DNA of 11,137 bases from UBA1425 sp045537495 (GCA_045537495.1 JAZSPN010000141.1:1-11137); one strand, 5' to 3'. Positions 1 to 7,172 are shown, counted from the first letter of the stretch. Numbers and translations: made by a program. Notes: generated by a model not told the origin, from the sequence alone.

Positions 1-87
1 AAAGGTTATAGCGAATATGAAACTCACAAGGAACTGATTGACGAACTTATTAAAAACTCAATGGAGTATTTTAATATTATTACGTAA
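1..87 (+). CDS. C-terminal fragment of an unidentified protein
   Basis: An open frame runs from the window edge for 28 codons to a TAA stop. The visible tail is hydrophilic, with a stretch containing HKELIDELIKNS that looks helical, and ends in YFNIIT. It is too short to place in a family. It is most likely a real gene end because it is open from the edge and is followed by non-coding sequence and a hairpin, but the gene body lies outside the window. The 176 bases after it, up to the end of the next gene, hold no convincing gene. Confidence 0.45.
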   Translation, partial: KGYSEYETHKELIDELIKNSMEYFNIIT

Positions 88-219
88 TACACATCAAGGA
101 GATAAAAAGGTCAGAGGAAACGAAAATTTAAATATTTTCCATACGGCACAAGCGTTGATATGCCTCGGCTTTGAGGTTTCGAAAACGCTCTTTGGCAACT
201 TTTGAATTATCTGAAAGTT

Positions 220-253
220 AAGAGCTAACTGATTTTTATGTCAGTTAGCTCTT
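220..253. terminator. Bidirectional hairpin terminator between convergent genes
   Basis: A perfect 13-bp inverted repeat (AAGAGCTAACTGA at 220-232, complement at 241-253) encloses an 8-base loop. On the plus strand it is followed by a T-rich run (TTGGTTTTGATTATTTT). On the minus strand the tail is weaker. It lies 10 bases past the stop of the minus-strand AraC-type gene and downstream of the plus-strand gene end at 87, so it can serve both converging transcripts. Confidence 0.75.
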
Positions 254-263
254 TTGGTTTTGA

Positions 264-1145
264 TTATTTTGATACGGGAATTGCGATTCTTGCTCCTGAT
301 TCTGTTTGTGCCCCGAAATTAAAGAAAGGGGCAAGATTATCTGCTGCCTTGTAGCCGTAGCGTTCAAAGTTATAATTGTCTTTTGCTTTAAAAACCTGAT
401 CGATGTAAACGCCGAAATCGTCGGGATTTTCAAATGGCTCACTCTGAAAATAGAGCATTATGCACTCGGGAAGCTCAGCGATTTTATAGCCTTCGGGCAA
501 AGGCTTATCGTAATCGAACGGAACTTCAATGCCTGAAGCAGTTTCGCTGAAGCCTTCTTCGTGTAAGAATTCGGGTAAATCGAGAAGTGCCGCCGTATCA
601 AGTTTTTCGGGGATGCTGTTAAGCAAACCTTCCCAATCACAGCCGACTTCTTCGCAATATGATAAATAACCGTTTGCGGATTTTGAAGGGAGATAAATAA
701 GTTTTCTTTTCGGTCTGTTTACGGGTGTTACCATACAGATTGATGTGTTATCCATTGTTTTTCCCTCTTTCAAAAGGTAATAGTGATTTGCAGGGTACTG
801 TACGAACAACGGAATGGCGATTTTGCTTTTTCGGTACTCGTCGGGAGTTACGGAGAATCTCTTTGCAAAAGACCGCGCATATCCTTCGTGAGTGTTATAA
901 TGACTGTCCAAAGCAATATTAAGAATTTTATCATCTGTGTTTATCAGTTTTACGGCGCTATCACTTAAAACAACTGCGTTTATATATTCATAAAGAGTTG
1001 TTTGCAAAAATTTGCGGAATAATCTGTCAAGCTGACGGCGGGAATATCCGACGACATTGCAAACGCTTTCAATGCTGAAATCAGTATCTTTGTGATGAGT
1101 TTTTATATATTTCTGTGTAACAACAACCGCTTCTAAATCGTTCAT
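264..1145 (-). CDS. AraC-family transcriptional regulator with GyrI-like C-terminal region
   Basis: This 293-residue protein has an N-terminal AraC/XylS-type DNA-binding region at about residues 1-105. Two helix-turn-helix units are visible: IESVCNVVGYSRRQLDRLFRKF, then ILNIALDSHYNTHEGYARSFAKRFSVTPDEYR, the signature end of the family. Residues from about 125 to the end resemble the GyrI-like effector-binding fold found behind such domains (as in Rob and SoxS-like sensors), which binds small molecules; this second call is weaker. The frame is open to a TTG at 1178, but the ATG at 1145 has AAGGG six bases upstream and begins the family-like MNDLEAVVV, so it is preferred. The gene follows two other minus-strand genes after a 120-base gap. 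It may be read from their promoter or from one of its own that I could not define. It probably controls the neighbouring genes, which is inferred from position only. Confidence 0.85.
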   Translation of the reverse strand: MNDLEAVVVTQKYIKTHHKDTDFSIESVCNVVGYSRRQLDRLFRKFLQTTLYEYINAVVLSDSAVKLINTDDKILNIALDSHYNTHEGYARSFAKRFSVTPDEYRKSKIAIPLFVQYPANHYYLLKEGKTMDNTSICMVTPVNRPKRKLIYLPSKSANGYLSYCEEVGCDWEGLLNSIPEKLDTAALLDLPEFLHEEGFSETASGIEVPFDYDKPLPEGYKIAELPECIMLYFQSEPFENPDDFGVYIDQVFKAKDNYNFERYGYKAADNLAPFFNFGAQTESGARIAIPVSK

Positions 1146-1265
1146 ATCGCACCCTTGAATATGATAACAGTAAATCAATAGCTTTTCTTGATTTATGTGG
1201 ACAAATCATCTTTTTCTGTGTTATAAAACTCACACACATTATGTAAGTTCATAAGAAAAACTCCG

Positions 1266-1676
1266 TTAAAATTCAAATCTTTTTCCGTCTTTATAAGCGA
1301 TACCGTCTGTGACAGCTATTTTTAAAATTACGGTATTAACATCGCTTTCATCGGTGTGACCGTTATCATACCAAGAAGCAAAAGCATTTCTCAGTTTTTC
1401 TGCTAAAATCTTATTTTTTTCAAGGCAAACATATCCTAAGTTTTCAGCATTGCCGTGTCCCGAAAACCATTCACCGCAAATAGCAACAACAGGATTTTCG
1501 TTAATGTGTTTCATCTTATTTGTCGTAGCATTAGTAATGGTATAAAAAGATCCGTCAATAAAAATTGCATCAACTGTTCTCACCCACGGAGTGCCGAAAT
1601 TGTCAACGGTTGCAACGGAAATAAGAGAATCTGTGCTGAAACGCTCTGTTAAAATATTATCAAAATCTTTGTTCAT
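1266..1676 (-). CDS. Pyridoxamine 5'-phosphate oxidase-like FMN-binding split-barrel protein
   Basis: This 136-residue protein has the layout of the small PNPOx-like/FMN split-barrel family. An N-terminal strand pair reads LISVATVDNFGTPWVRTVDAIF, then FYTITNATTNKMKHINENPVVAICG, the usual 'strand, T-x-K, residues-NP-V-V' signature of these proteins. Members bind FMN, F420 or haem and act as oxidoreductases or flavin carriers; the substrate here cannot be read. AGGG lies about seven bases upstream of the ATG. The gene starts 18 bases after the stop of the cysteine-motif gene, so they are almost certainly co-transcribed. Family call good, function unknown. Confidence 0.8.
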   Translation of the reverse strand: MNKDFDNILTERFSTDSLISVATVDNFGTPWVRTVDAIFIDGSFYTITNATTNKMKHINENPVVAICGEWFSGHGNAENLGYVCLEKNKILAEKLRNAFASWYDNGHTDESDVNTVILKIAVTDGIAYKDGKRFEF

Positions 1677-1694
1677 ATCGTTACCCTCGAAAAC

Positions 1695-2174
1695 TTATAT
1701 AACTTCGCCTGAAATCTCGGCAAGCCGCAATTCAATCATTTTCTCCAAAAACGGTAAATCACTTTGAGTTGCATTATCAATACGGAAAGTGCATCCACAT
1801 ACGTCGTCGAAAATTTTACCGAAGATATTTTTAGTTTTTCCGCCACCGCAAGAACCGCAATTTCCGCAATAGTCAACATGTTTCCATGCTGAAGTTTTCA
1901 CACTATCATCGGCAGACGCATCCTTATAGGCATTGCTGTCCTCGGACCATATTGTCCAATCATTGTGGGGCTCATCGGGATCTTTGATTGCAATAAAACA
2001 AACATACTTACCGTTAAATTTGCAGAGATAATATATTTTGTCTTTCCAATAGCCGTTATCTTTTATAAACTCAACATTGCTGTTCTGCAAATAATTTGCA
2101 AAATTTAAAGCAGTCTGTTGCATATCACCGCTTAAATACTCAGCTATATAATCAAAGATAACATTTTTAACCAT
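1695..2174 (-). CDS. Uncharacterised protein with C-x2-C-x2-C ... C-x-C cysteine cluster
   Basis: I do not recognise a named family with certainty. The 159-residue protein begins with a helical region (about residues 5-35), then a strand-rich part (KIYYLCKFNGKYVCFIAIKD) and a tryptophan-containing segment (DWTIWSED). A cysteine cluster follows: Cys103, Cys106, Cys109, then Cys126 and Cys128, with a glycine-rich GGGK between. His99 is just before it. The spacing suits a zinc site or possibly an iron-sulphur or redox site; this is inference. No signal peptide or membrane segment is seen. AAAGGAG lies upstream of the ATG with normal spacing. It is the first gene of the minus-strand operon, behind the promoter at 2286-2314 and an about 105-base leader, and is followed by a flavin-fold gene and an AraC-type regulator. 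Confidence 0.75.
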   Translation of the reverse strand: MVKNVIFDYIAEYLSGDMQQTALNFANYLQNSNVEFIKDNGYWKDKIYYLCKFNGKYVCFIAIKDPDEPHNDWTIWSEDSNAYKDASADDSVKTSAWKHVDYCGNCGSCGGGKTKNIFGKIFDDVCGCTFRIDNATQSDLPFLEKMIELRLAEISGEVI

Positions 2175-2285
2175 TGAAACAACTCCTTTTGAAAATAAAG
2201 AGGACGCCGTATTTTACGTGTTTATTTACTTTGCATGTCCCTCCGTCGAAATAGCATCTGCAACCTCTTTTGCACTGACAGATTA

Positions 2286-2314
2286 AGTATATATCAGCTT
2301 TTAATCGGAGTCAA
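2286..2314 (-). promoter_or_regulatory. Sigma-A promoter of the minus-strand operon
   Basis: On the minus strand, TTGACT (2314-2309), a 17-base spacer and TATACT (2291-2286) match the vegetative consensus closely. Transcription would start near 2279, giving an about 105-base leader before the ATG at 2174. It is back to back with the transporter promoter at 2387-2415. Confidence 0.75.
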
Positions 2315-2386
2315 TAACAAGAGATAAAGACGTTAATTACATACAGGAGTACAAAAAATATCGTTCATGTTTTTTCTGTGTGCTTA

Positions 2387-2415
2387 TTGAAATTTTTTTT
2401 CGTTTGTGTTAACAT
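2387..2415 (+). promoter_or_regulatory. Sigma-A promoter of the NSS transporter gene
   Basis: TTGAAA (2387-2392), a 17-base spacer containing an eight-T run, then TAACAT (2410-2415). The predicted start near 2422 leaves a short leader with GAGGAG at 2431-2436 before the ATG at 2447. It also argues against the longer frame that opens at 2378, since that start lies upstream of the promoter. Confidence 0.65.
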
Positions 2416-2446
2416 ATATCTATTAAATTTGAGGAGTTGTGACATT

Positions 2447-3985
2447 ATGCGTGACAAATGGTCATCAAGATCTACGTTTATTCTTGCGGCTATCGGTTCG
2501 GCGGTCGGTCTTGGTAATGCGTGGAGATTTCCGGGACTTGCGGCGAAGCATGGCGGCGGAGCATTTCTTTTCGTCTATCTTCTGGCAATGATTATTGTCG
2601 GTATTCCGATGCTTATGATGGAAATCGCCATAGGACGTAACACCCGTCAGGGCGCTTCGGGCTCGTTGCGTACCATCAACAGAAAGGCTGAGCCCATCGG
2701 CTGGATTGCGGTTTCCAACGGTTTCTTCATCTCCGTCTACTATGCCGTTGTTTTTGCATGGGTTATTCTCATGTTCGGCTCAAGCTTTAAGTTTGCATCT
2801 TTTACCGGTGACTCGGAAGCAGCCGGTGCTCTCTGGATGAATCTGATTCAAACAACGGGTACAACCTCCGGCTATTCAACGGTTTCCTGGCTTGTACTCG
2901 GTTGCCTCGCCGTTGCGTGGATTGCATGCTATCTCTGTATCAGAAAAGGTACTACCAGTGTCGGCAAGGTTGTAAAATACACCGTTTCTCTTCCGCTTGT
3001 CTGCCTTCTCATCCTCGCTGTAAGAGGATTTACAATGAGCGGTGCAATGGAAGGTATTTCGCGACTCTTTGTTCCCGATTGGACAGCACTCTCGGATTCC
3101 ACCCTCTGGGTTGATGCAATAGGACAGGTTTTCTACTCTCTGTCTGTTGCCATGGCGATTATGTTTGCTTACGGATCCTTCCTCGACAGAAAATCCAACA
3201 TTGCGGTTGACAGTATCATCATAGCTTTCGCCGATATGCTCATTAGTGTCCTTGCCGGTATTGTTATGTTTACAACAATGGCTGGTGTCGGCATGCTTGA
3301 TAACATGAGTGCATCGGGTATCAGTACGGCATTTATTATCTATCCTCAGGCAATTGTCAACCTCACCAATGTTCCGTGGGTTAACGCACTGTTTGCATAT
3401 GTATTCTATTTCTGTCTTATTACTCTTGCGATCGATTCACTTTTCTCTATTGTTGAAGGTGTTTCAACTTCGATTTCCGATAAGTTTAAATTTGACAAGA
3501 GAAAGACAACCTTAACCCTTTGTATCGTAGGCGCAGCCCTTGGTCTGATTTTCGTGACGGGGGCAGGTCTTGCATGGCTCGATATTGTCGATAATTTCAT
3601 CAACAGCTACACTCTTATCGTTACCGGTATTCTCGAGGTTGTCGTTGTCGGCTGGTGCTTTAAAACATCGAAAGTTCTTGATGCAGTTAACCGCAATACA
3701 AATAAATTTAAAATGCCGGCATTACTCTTTAAAATTTCGATTAAGTTTATATCTCCCGTTGTACTTACGCTTCTTTTCGTATGGAATGTGGTTACGCTTA
3801 TTTCGGGCGGAGGTATTTACGGAGCGGCAGACGGTTATTCTCTGACAGCAAACATTATCGGCGGTTGGCTTGTCATGGCATTGAGTCTTATTTCCGGATT
3901 CATTGTAAAGCTTGTAGTGCGCGCAAGAGCCAAAAAGGGCTACGTCGAAGAAAATGTTGAGTGGGATCAGATCGATAAAGAATAA
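2447..3985 (+). CDS. Neurotransmitter:sodium symporter (NSS/SNF) family transporter
   Basis: This 512-residue integral membrane protein couples uptake of a small solute, usually an amino acid, to sodium entry. The first membrane helix carries the family signature AAIGSAVGLGNAWRFP (residues 14-29), followed by HGGGAFLFVYLLAMIIVGIPMLMMEIAIGR. At least eleven hydrophobic segments can be counted. The helix-6 region reads FYSLSVAMAIMFAYGSF, the broken helix that lines the substrate site in LeuT. The helix-8 region reads ITLAIDSLFSIVE, where LeuT has a T-S-S sodium-site motif; here only the threonine is kept. I chose ATG 2447 because GAGGAG lies ten bases upstream and the protein then starts with the typical short MRDKWSSRSTF tail. 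The gene has its own promoter and terminator, so it is monocistronic. Substrate not predictable from sequence. Confidence 0.93.
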   Translation: MRDKWSSRSTFILAAIGSAVGLGNAWRFPGLAAKHGGGAFLFVYLLAMIIVGIPMLMMEIAIGRNTRQGASGSLRTINRKAEPIGWIAVSNGFFISVYYAVVFAWVILMFGSSFKFASFTGDSEAAGALWMNLIQTTGTTSGYSTVSWLVLGCLAVAWIACYLCIRKGTTSVGKVVKYTVSLPLVCLLILAVRGFTMSGAMEGISRLFVPDWTALSDSTLWVDAIGQVFYSLSVAMAIMFAYGSFLDRKSNIAVDSIIIAFADMLISVLAGIVMFTTMAGVGMLDNMSASGISTAFIIYPQAIVNLTNVPWVNALFAYVFYFCLITLAIDSLFSIVEGVSTSISDKFKFDKRKTTLTLCIVGAALGLIFVTGAGLAWLDIVDNFINSYTLIVTGILEVVVVGWCFKTSKVLDAVNRNTNKFKMPALLFKISIKFISPVVLTLLFVWNVVTLISGGGIYGAADGYSLTANIIGGWLVMALSLISGFIVKLVVRARAKKGYVEENVEWDQIDKE

Positions 3986-4026
3986 TCTGTTTTCGCAAAT
4001 TAACGTTGCTTTATATTAATTGAATG

Positions 4027-4062
4027 CAGACTGCACGTTACTTGCCGTGCGGTCTGTTTTTC
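4027..4062 (+). terminator. Intrinsic terminator of the transporter gene
   Basis: An 11-bp stem with one G-T pair (CAGACTGCACG at 4027-4037 with 4046-4056) and an 8-base loop is followed directly by TTTTTCT. It lies 41 bases past the transporter stop and only 16 bases before the next start codon. The next operon must therefore begin inside or just upstream of it, or depend on readthrough; I found no clear promoter. Confidence 0.85.
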
Positions 4063-4077
4063 TGAAAGGTGGTTTAT

Positions 4078-4566
4078 ATGTCAGGAGGAATGACACGCAG
4101 AGAGCGTGAAGTAACGGATATCACGGAGATTTTATCGATTCTCGACAAATCAAAGGTGTTGCATCTCGGACTTGTTGACGGCGATGAGCCATACGTTGTT
4201 CCGATGAATTACGGCTACGAAATGGTTGACGGTAAGCTTACTGTATATCTCCACGGAGCAAGACGGGGACGTAAGCTTGATGTTATCAGAGCGAATAACA
4301 AGGTGTTCTTTGAAGCCGAGTGTGAGATTCAGCCTTTTGAGGGCGACGTCGCGTGCAAATACGGAATAACCTATGAGTCGATCATGGGAAAAGGCAGGGC
4401 TGAAATTGTTGAGGATATTGAAGAAAAGAAGAAAGCGCTTACTCTTCTGATGAAAACTCAGACCGGCAAGGATTTTGAGTTTAATGACAGGCTTGCAGAG
4501 GTTGTTGCGATTATAAGGATCGATGTATCGGAGTATACCGCAAAAAGACGTCCCATGCCAAAATAA
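4078..4566 (+). CDS. Pyridoxamine 5'-phosphate oxidase family protein, NimA-like
   Basis: This 162-residue protein resembles the NimA/5-nitroimidazole reductase-related branch of the flavin split-barrel fold. The N-terminal TRREREVTD precedes a helix and the barrel strands VLHLGLVDGDEPYVVPMNYGYE. YLHGARRGRKLD (His59) matches the conserved histidine and G-x-K segment that holds the flavin or active site, and the C-terminal region reads YESIMGKGRAEIVED. Members reduce nitro compounds or are housekeeping flavin/haem proteins; true drug resistance cannot be inferred. ATG 4078 has AAAGGTGG about six bases upstream. The later ATG at 4090 has AGGAGGA almost touching it and is an alternative; a GTG at 4069 is too close to the ribosome site. 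It is the first gene of a three-gene operon, 16 bases before the next gene. Confidence 0.87.
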   Translation: MSGGMTRREREVTDITEILSILDKSKVLHLGLVDGDEPYVVPMNYGYEMVDGKLTVYLHGARRGRKLDVIRANNKVFFEAECEIQPFEGDVACKYGITYESIMGKGRAEIVEDIEEKKKALTLLMKTQTGKDFEFNDRLAEVVAIIRIDVSEYTAKRRPMPK

Positions 4567-4582
4567 TACACGGAGGTTTTCT

Positions 4583-5719
4583 GTGACTGAAATTTTTGAT
4601 TTATCTGCACTCGGTGCTTTAAATGACGGATGTATAATTTTTAATAAGAGTTTTGCCGCTGACAAGGTTTTTGACGGAAAACGTGACAGCTTTCTCATAT
4701 CGGCTGTTGCATCGTTTAACGGATTGAATTCGCCGCATATCTGTTTTTCGATTACAGTGAAAGGTCAGGCGGAACCCGTTTACAGTTCGCATTATTATGT
4801 GATGGGCGGGTGTAACGAGTTTATAAAACAGAGCTTCAGAATACCTTTTTTGTTTCGGGATGAAATGAAACTGACGGTCAGCGTTCAGATTCCTGACGGA
4901 ACGGTTTTACAGATTAAAGAGTTCGGAATTGATGAAGGCGGAGAGGCCGAAGACGTTAATCCTAATGTTCGTTACAATGCGCATCTCGGCTTATGGGGAA
5001 TGGCTCCCGATAATACTGTGCCTTCGTTTGAGCTTGCGGGACTTAGCGGATTTAAGAGCTGTATAGCCGTGCCGAAAGTGACGAAGGACTCAGTTATTGT
5101 CTGTATTCACGACGATACGATTAACAGAACTGCAAGGGATTGCAGAGGTAATCCGCCGGGCGACAAGGTTTTTGTTAAGGACAAGACGTACAAGGAGCTT
5201 CTCGAGTGGGAATACGGCTCTTATAAAAATCCGATTTATAAAGGAGTCTTTATCCCTACGTTATCACAGTTTTTTGATATCTGTGAACAATTCGGTATGT
5301 CGCCGATGTTCAGCACACATCCGTCGCTTGATGTGAGTCAGTGGGAACAGGTGAAAAGTGAGGTTGACAGCCGAAATCTGTTAAAGAGATTTCATATAAA
5401 AGGTTTCGGACTCGATACTTTGAAAAGCGCTTTTTCTGTTTTTTCGGATGAAATAGACGGTTACACCCTTGATTCAAGAAACTTCGACAGCGATTTACTT
5501 CGTGACTTTTTCAACTCGGACATTGCAAAATCCGATCTTCGTATCGGATTCGAAATACCGTTTGGAAAGTATACATCTGAGATTGCCGAAGAAATTACGG
5601 GCAGAGGTTTTTTTGCAGCCGCGTATTCAATAAAGCAAAGATACATCGAAGAATACAAAAGGCTCATTTCTTACGGAGTAACGGAATTTACGGAAGATCT
5701 GCATTGTCCTGTTATCTGA
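4583..5719 (+). CDS. Glycerophosphodiester phosphodiesterase-like protein, probably catalytically inactive
   Basis: This 378-residue protein has a GDPD-like TIM-barrel region from about residue 130 onward. AHLGLWGMAPDNTVPSFEL corresponds to the family's HRG...PENT-x-x-AFE segment, and VTKDSVIVCIHDDTINRT to its TKDG-x-x-V-x-x-HDDTLDRT segment. The two histidines remain (His134, His176), but the arginine after the first is Leu135, the glutamate of PENT is Asp143, and the E-x-D metal pair is Ile161 and Val163. Glycerophosphodiesterase activity is therefore unlikely. Residues 1-120 form a separate strand-rich region I cannot assign; no signal peptide is seen. GTG 4583 has CGGAGG six bases upstream, so the frame extending into the previous gene is not the start. 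It lies in an operon with the NimA-like gene before (16-base gap) and the TraX-like gene after (20-base gap). The true role may be ligand binding. Confidence 0.8.
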   Translation: MTEIFDLSALGALNDGCIIFNKSFAADKVFDGKRDSFLISAVASFNGLNSPHICFSITVKGQAEPVYSSHYYVMGGCNEFIKQSFRIPFLFRDEMKLTVSVQIPDGTVLQIKEFGIDEGGEAEDVNPNVRYNAHLGLWGMAPDNTVPSFELAGLSGFKSCIAVPKVTKDSVIVCIHDDTINRTARDCRGNPPGDKVFVKDKTYKELLEWEYGSYKNPIYKGVFIPTLSQFFDICEQFGMSPMFSTHPSLDVSQWEQVKSEVDSRNLLKRFHIKGFGLDTLKSAFSVFSDEIDGYTLDSRNFDSDLLRDFFNSDIAKSDLRIGFEIPFGKYTSEIAEEITGRGFFAAAYSIKQRYIEEYKRLISYGVTEFTEDLHCPVI

Positions 5720-5739
5720 AACCCTGAAAGGAGTTTACG

Positions 5740-6489
5740 GTGGAAAAAAGAAAAATCGGTATAGATTCATCATTTTTACATATACTCGGCATGATATTCA
5801 TGCTTTTCGATCATCTGTGGGCAACGGTTGTACCGGGTAACGACTGGATGACGAACATAGGCAGACTTACTTATCCCGTATTTGCTTTTTTGGCTGTGGA
5901 AGGCTATTTTCATACGAGCAATTTAAAAAAATACATTCTGAGAATGCTGATATTTGCCGTCGTATCCGAAATTCCGTTTAACCTGATGTACGGAAGCTCT
6001 GTGTTCTATCCCGTACATCAGAACGTGCTGTGGACGCTTCTCATCGGACTGATTCTTGTTCACCTGAACGAAATGGCAAGAGGCAGGGGCAAATGGTATA
6101 TTACTGCATTGACCGCGATCGGTACAGTTGTTTTAGGGACAGTTCTCGGCATTGTAACTTTTGCGGATTATAACACCGTGGGAATCCTTACCGTTCTTGT
6201 TTTTTACTTCTTCAGGGACAGAAAATGGTGGTGCTTTATTGCACAGGCGGTATGTCTGTATTATCTTAATGCCGAGATACTTAAAGGACTGTATTTTGAG
6301 GTTGAGATTCTCGGAAGACAGTTTGAAGTGGTACGACAGAGTCTTGCAGTATTTTCTTTGATCCCGATATGGCTCTATAACGGCGAAAAAGGTATCAAAA
6401 GCAAGTGGTTCAAATATTTCTGCTATTCGTTTTATCCCGTTCACATGCTCATTCTGTGGGCAATCAGAAGCTTTATTTCTTCATTATGA
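5740..6489 (+). CDS. TraX-family integral membrane protein
   Basis: This 249-residue membrane protein begins with the family pattern FLHILGMIFMLFDHLWATV and continues GRLTYPVFAFLAVEGYFHTSNLKKYILRMLIFAVVSEIPFNLMYG. A late segment reads CYSFYPVHMLILWAI, the usual C-terminal YPVH signature. About seven or eight hydrophobic segments are visible. TraX N-acetylates F pilin in plasmid conjugation. In Firmicutes chromosomes the same fold is common away from any transfer genes and is thought to be a membrane acyltransferase of unknown substrate. The GTG start has AAAGGAG six bases upstream. It is the last gene of the operon with the GDPD-like gene, 20 bases downstream of it, and the hairpin at 6500-6539 follows. 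No conjugation genes are in the window. Confidence 0.88.
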   Translation: MEKRKIGIDSSFLHILGMIFMLFDHLWATVVPGNDWMTNIGRLTYPVFAFLAVEGYFHTSNLKKYILRMLIFAVVSEIPFNLMYGSSVFYPVHQNVLWTLLIGLILVHLNEMARGRGKWYITALTAIGTVVLGTVLGIVTFADYNTVGILTVLVFYFFRDRKWWCFIAQAVCLYYLNAEILKGLYFEVEILGRQFEVVRQSLAVFSLIPIWLYNGEKGIKSKWFKYFCYSFYPVHMLILWAIRSFISSL

Positions 6490-6499
6490 TACAATTGTT

Positions 6500-6539
6500 A
6501 CGAGGGGCTTTAAAGACGCAGTTTTTTAAAGCCCCTCGT
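6500..6539. terminator. Strong hairpin ending the 4078-6489 operon
   Basis: A perfect 15-bp inverted repeat (ACGAGGGGCTTTAAA at 6500-6514 with 6525-6539) encloses a 10-base loop. It begins 11 bases past the TraX-like stop. The tail (TTGTAATAATT) is only partly T-rich, so termination may be incomplete and some readthrough into the sporulation genes is possible. Confidence 0.7.
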
Positions 6540-6585
6540 TTGTAATAATTACCGTTTAAAGCTCATATTAATTATCGGTGATAAT

Positions 6586-6876
6586 ATGAATTGCTGTGTG
6601 ACCGATCTTCGTAATAAAGATGTAATTTGCAGAACTGACGGAAAAAGAATAGGCAACGTATGCGACGTCGATGTTGATACGTGTAACGGACGTGTAGTGG
6701 CAATAGTTATTTACGGCAGAAACAGATGCTTCGGACTTCTCGGACATGAAGAGGACATAAGAATTCGCTGGGAGGACATCGAAGTGATAGGCGATGACAC
6801 GATAATCGTTTGTCGCCGACCGTGCTGCAATCAAAAGAAAAACTATAAAAACAACCCGTTCAAGAAACTGTTTTAA
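6586..6876 (+). CDS. ymxH: YlmC/YmxH-family sporulation protein (PRC-barrel)
   Basis: This 96-residue protein reads CVTDLRNKDVICRTDGKRIGNVCDVDVD, then GRVVAIVIYGR, then FGLLGHEEDIRIRWEDIEVIGDDTIIV. This is the PRC-barrel pattern of the YlmC/YmxH group, small proteins linked with sporulation in Bacillus and Clostridium whose molecular role is not known. The C-terminal tail CRRPCCNQKK, with three cysteines, is variable in the family. The ribosome site is unusual: GGTGAT at 6578-6583 pairs with the distal part of the anti-Shine-Dalgarno sequence, close to the ATG, with no AGGAG. The gene is 11 bases before yabP, which supports a shared sporulation transcript. Confidence 0.88.
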   Translation: MNCCVTDLRNKDVICRTDGKRIGNVCDVDVDTCNGRVVAIVIYGRNRCFGLLGHEEDIRIRWEDIEVIGDDTIIVCRRPCCNQKKNYKNNPFKKLF

Positions 6877-6887
6877 GGGGTGAATAT

Positions 6888-7172
6888 ATGAATTCCGACG
6901 AAAAAATAATGCAAAAATTTCCTCAGAACGTTGTTTTGGAAGACAGAAAAAAGCTTTCGGTAACGGGAGTGTCCGACGTTGACAGCTTCGATGAAAGTAC
7001 TGTAAGTGTATACACGGAACTCGGTGAGCTTACCGTGAGAGGAACGGGGCTTCACATCAATAAGCTTAATACCGATACTGGAGAACTGACTCTCGAAGGG
7101 CAGATTGATGCACTGATCTATGCTCAGGAACAGCAGTCGAACAGAGGCTTTTTCGGCAGGGTGTTCAGGTAA
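6888..7172 (+). CDS. yabP: Sporulation protein YabP
   Basis: This 94-residue protein matches the YabP/YqfC group. It has a strand-rich body with QNVVLEDRKKLSVTGVSDVDSFDESTVSVYTELGELTVRGTGLHINKLNTDTGELTLEGQIDALIYAQ. The 'L-x-V-x-G-V-x-x-V-x-x-F' and 'G-x-L-x-I-x-G' type segments are diagnostic. In Bacillus subtilis yabP is expressed in the mother cell under sigma-E and is paired with yabQ, needed for coat and cortex formation. GGGGTGA precedes the ATG. Its stop codon overlaps the yabQ start by one base (TAATG), so translation is coupled. Confidence 0.92.
   Translation: MNSDEKIMQKFPQNVVLEDRKKLSVTGVSDVDSFDESTVSVYTELGELTVRGTGLHINKLNTDTGELTLEGQIDALIYAQEQQSNRGFFGRVFR

Noticed and set aside
98..202. 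Stop-free stretch reading HTAQALICLGFEVSKTLFGNF before the 220-253 hairpin
   Set aside because: No start codon with a ribosome site and no recognised domain. It may be a genome-wide intergenic repeat, but I cannot verify that from one copy.
2378..2446. N-terminal extension of the transporter frame
   Set aside because: It begins upstream of the promoter boxes, while ATG 2447 has a good ribosome site and a typical NSS start.
4078..4566. Nitroimidazole resistance gene
   Set aside because: Only the general NimA-like fold and one histidine are visible; most such relatives are not resistance determinants.
6133..6444. Long minus-strand frame opposite the TraX-like gene
   Set aside because: It is a shadow of a clearly coding gene, with no ribosome site and no recognisable domain.
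5740..6489. Conjugative element suggested by the TraX-like gene
   Set aside because: No relaxase, coupling protein, pilus or integration genes are present, and TraX-like genes are common in Firmicutes chromosomes.
6540..6577. Possible promoter (TTGTAA/CATATT, or a sigma-E-like CATATTAAT) before ymxH
   Set aside because: Boxes match poorly, and the transcription start would fall on the ribosome site itself. A sigma-E promoter is expected biologically but I cannot point to one.
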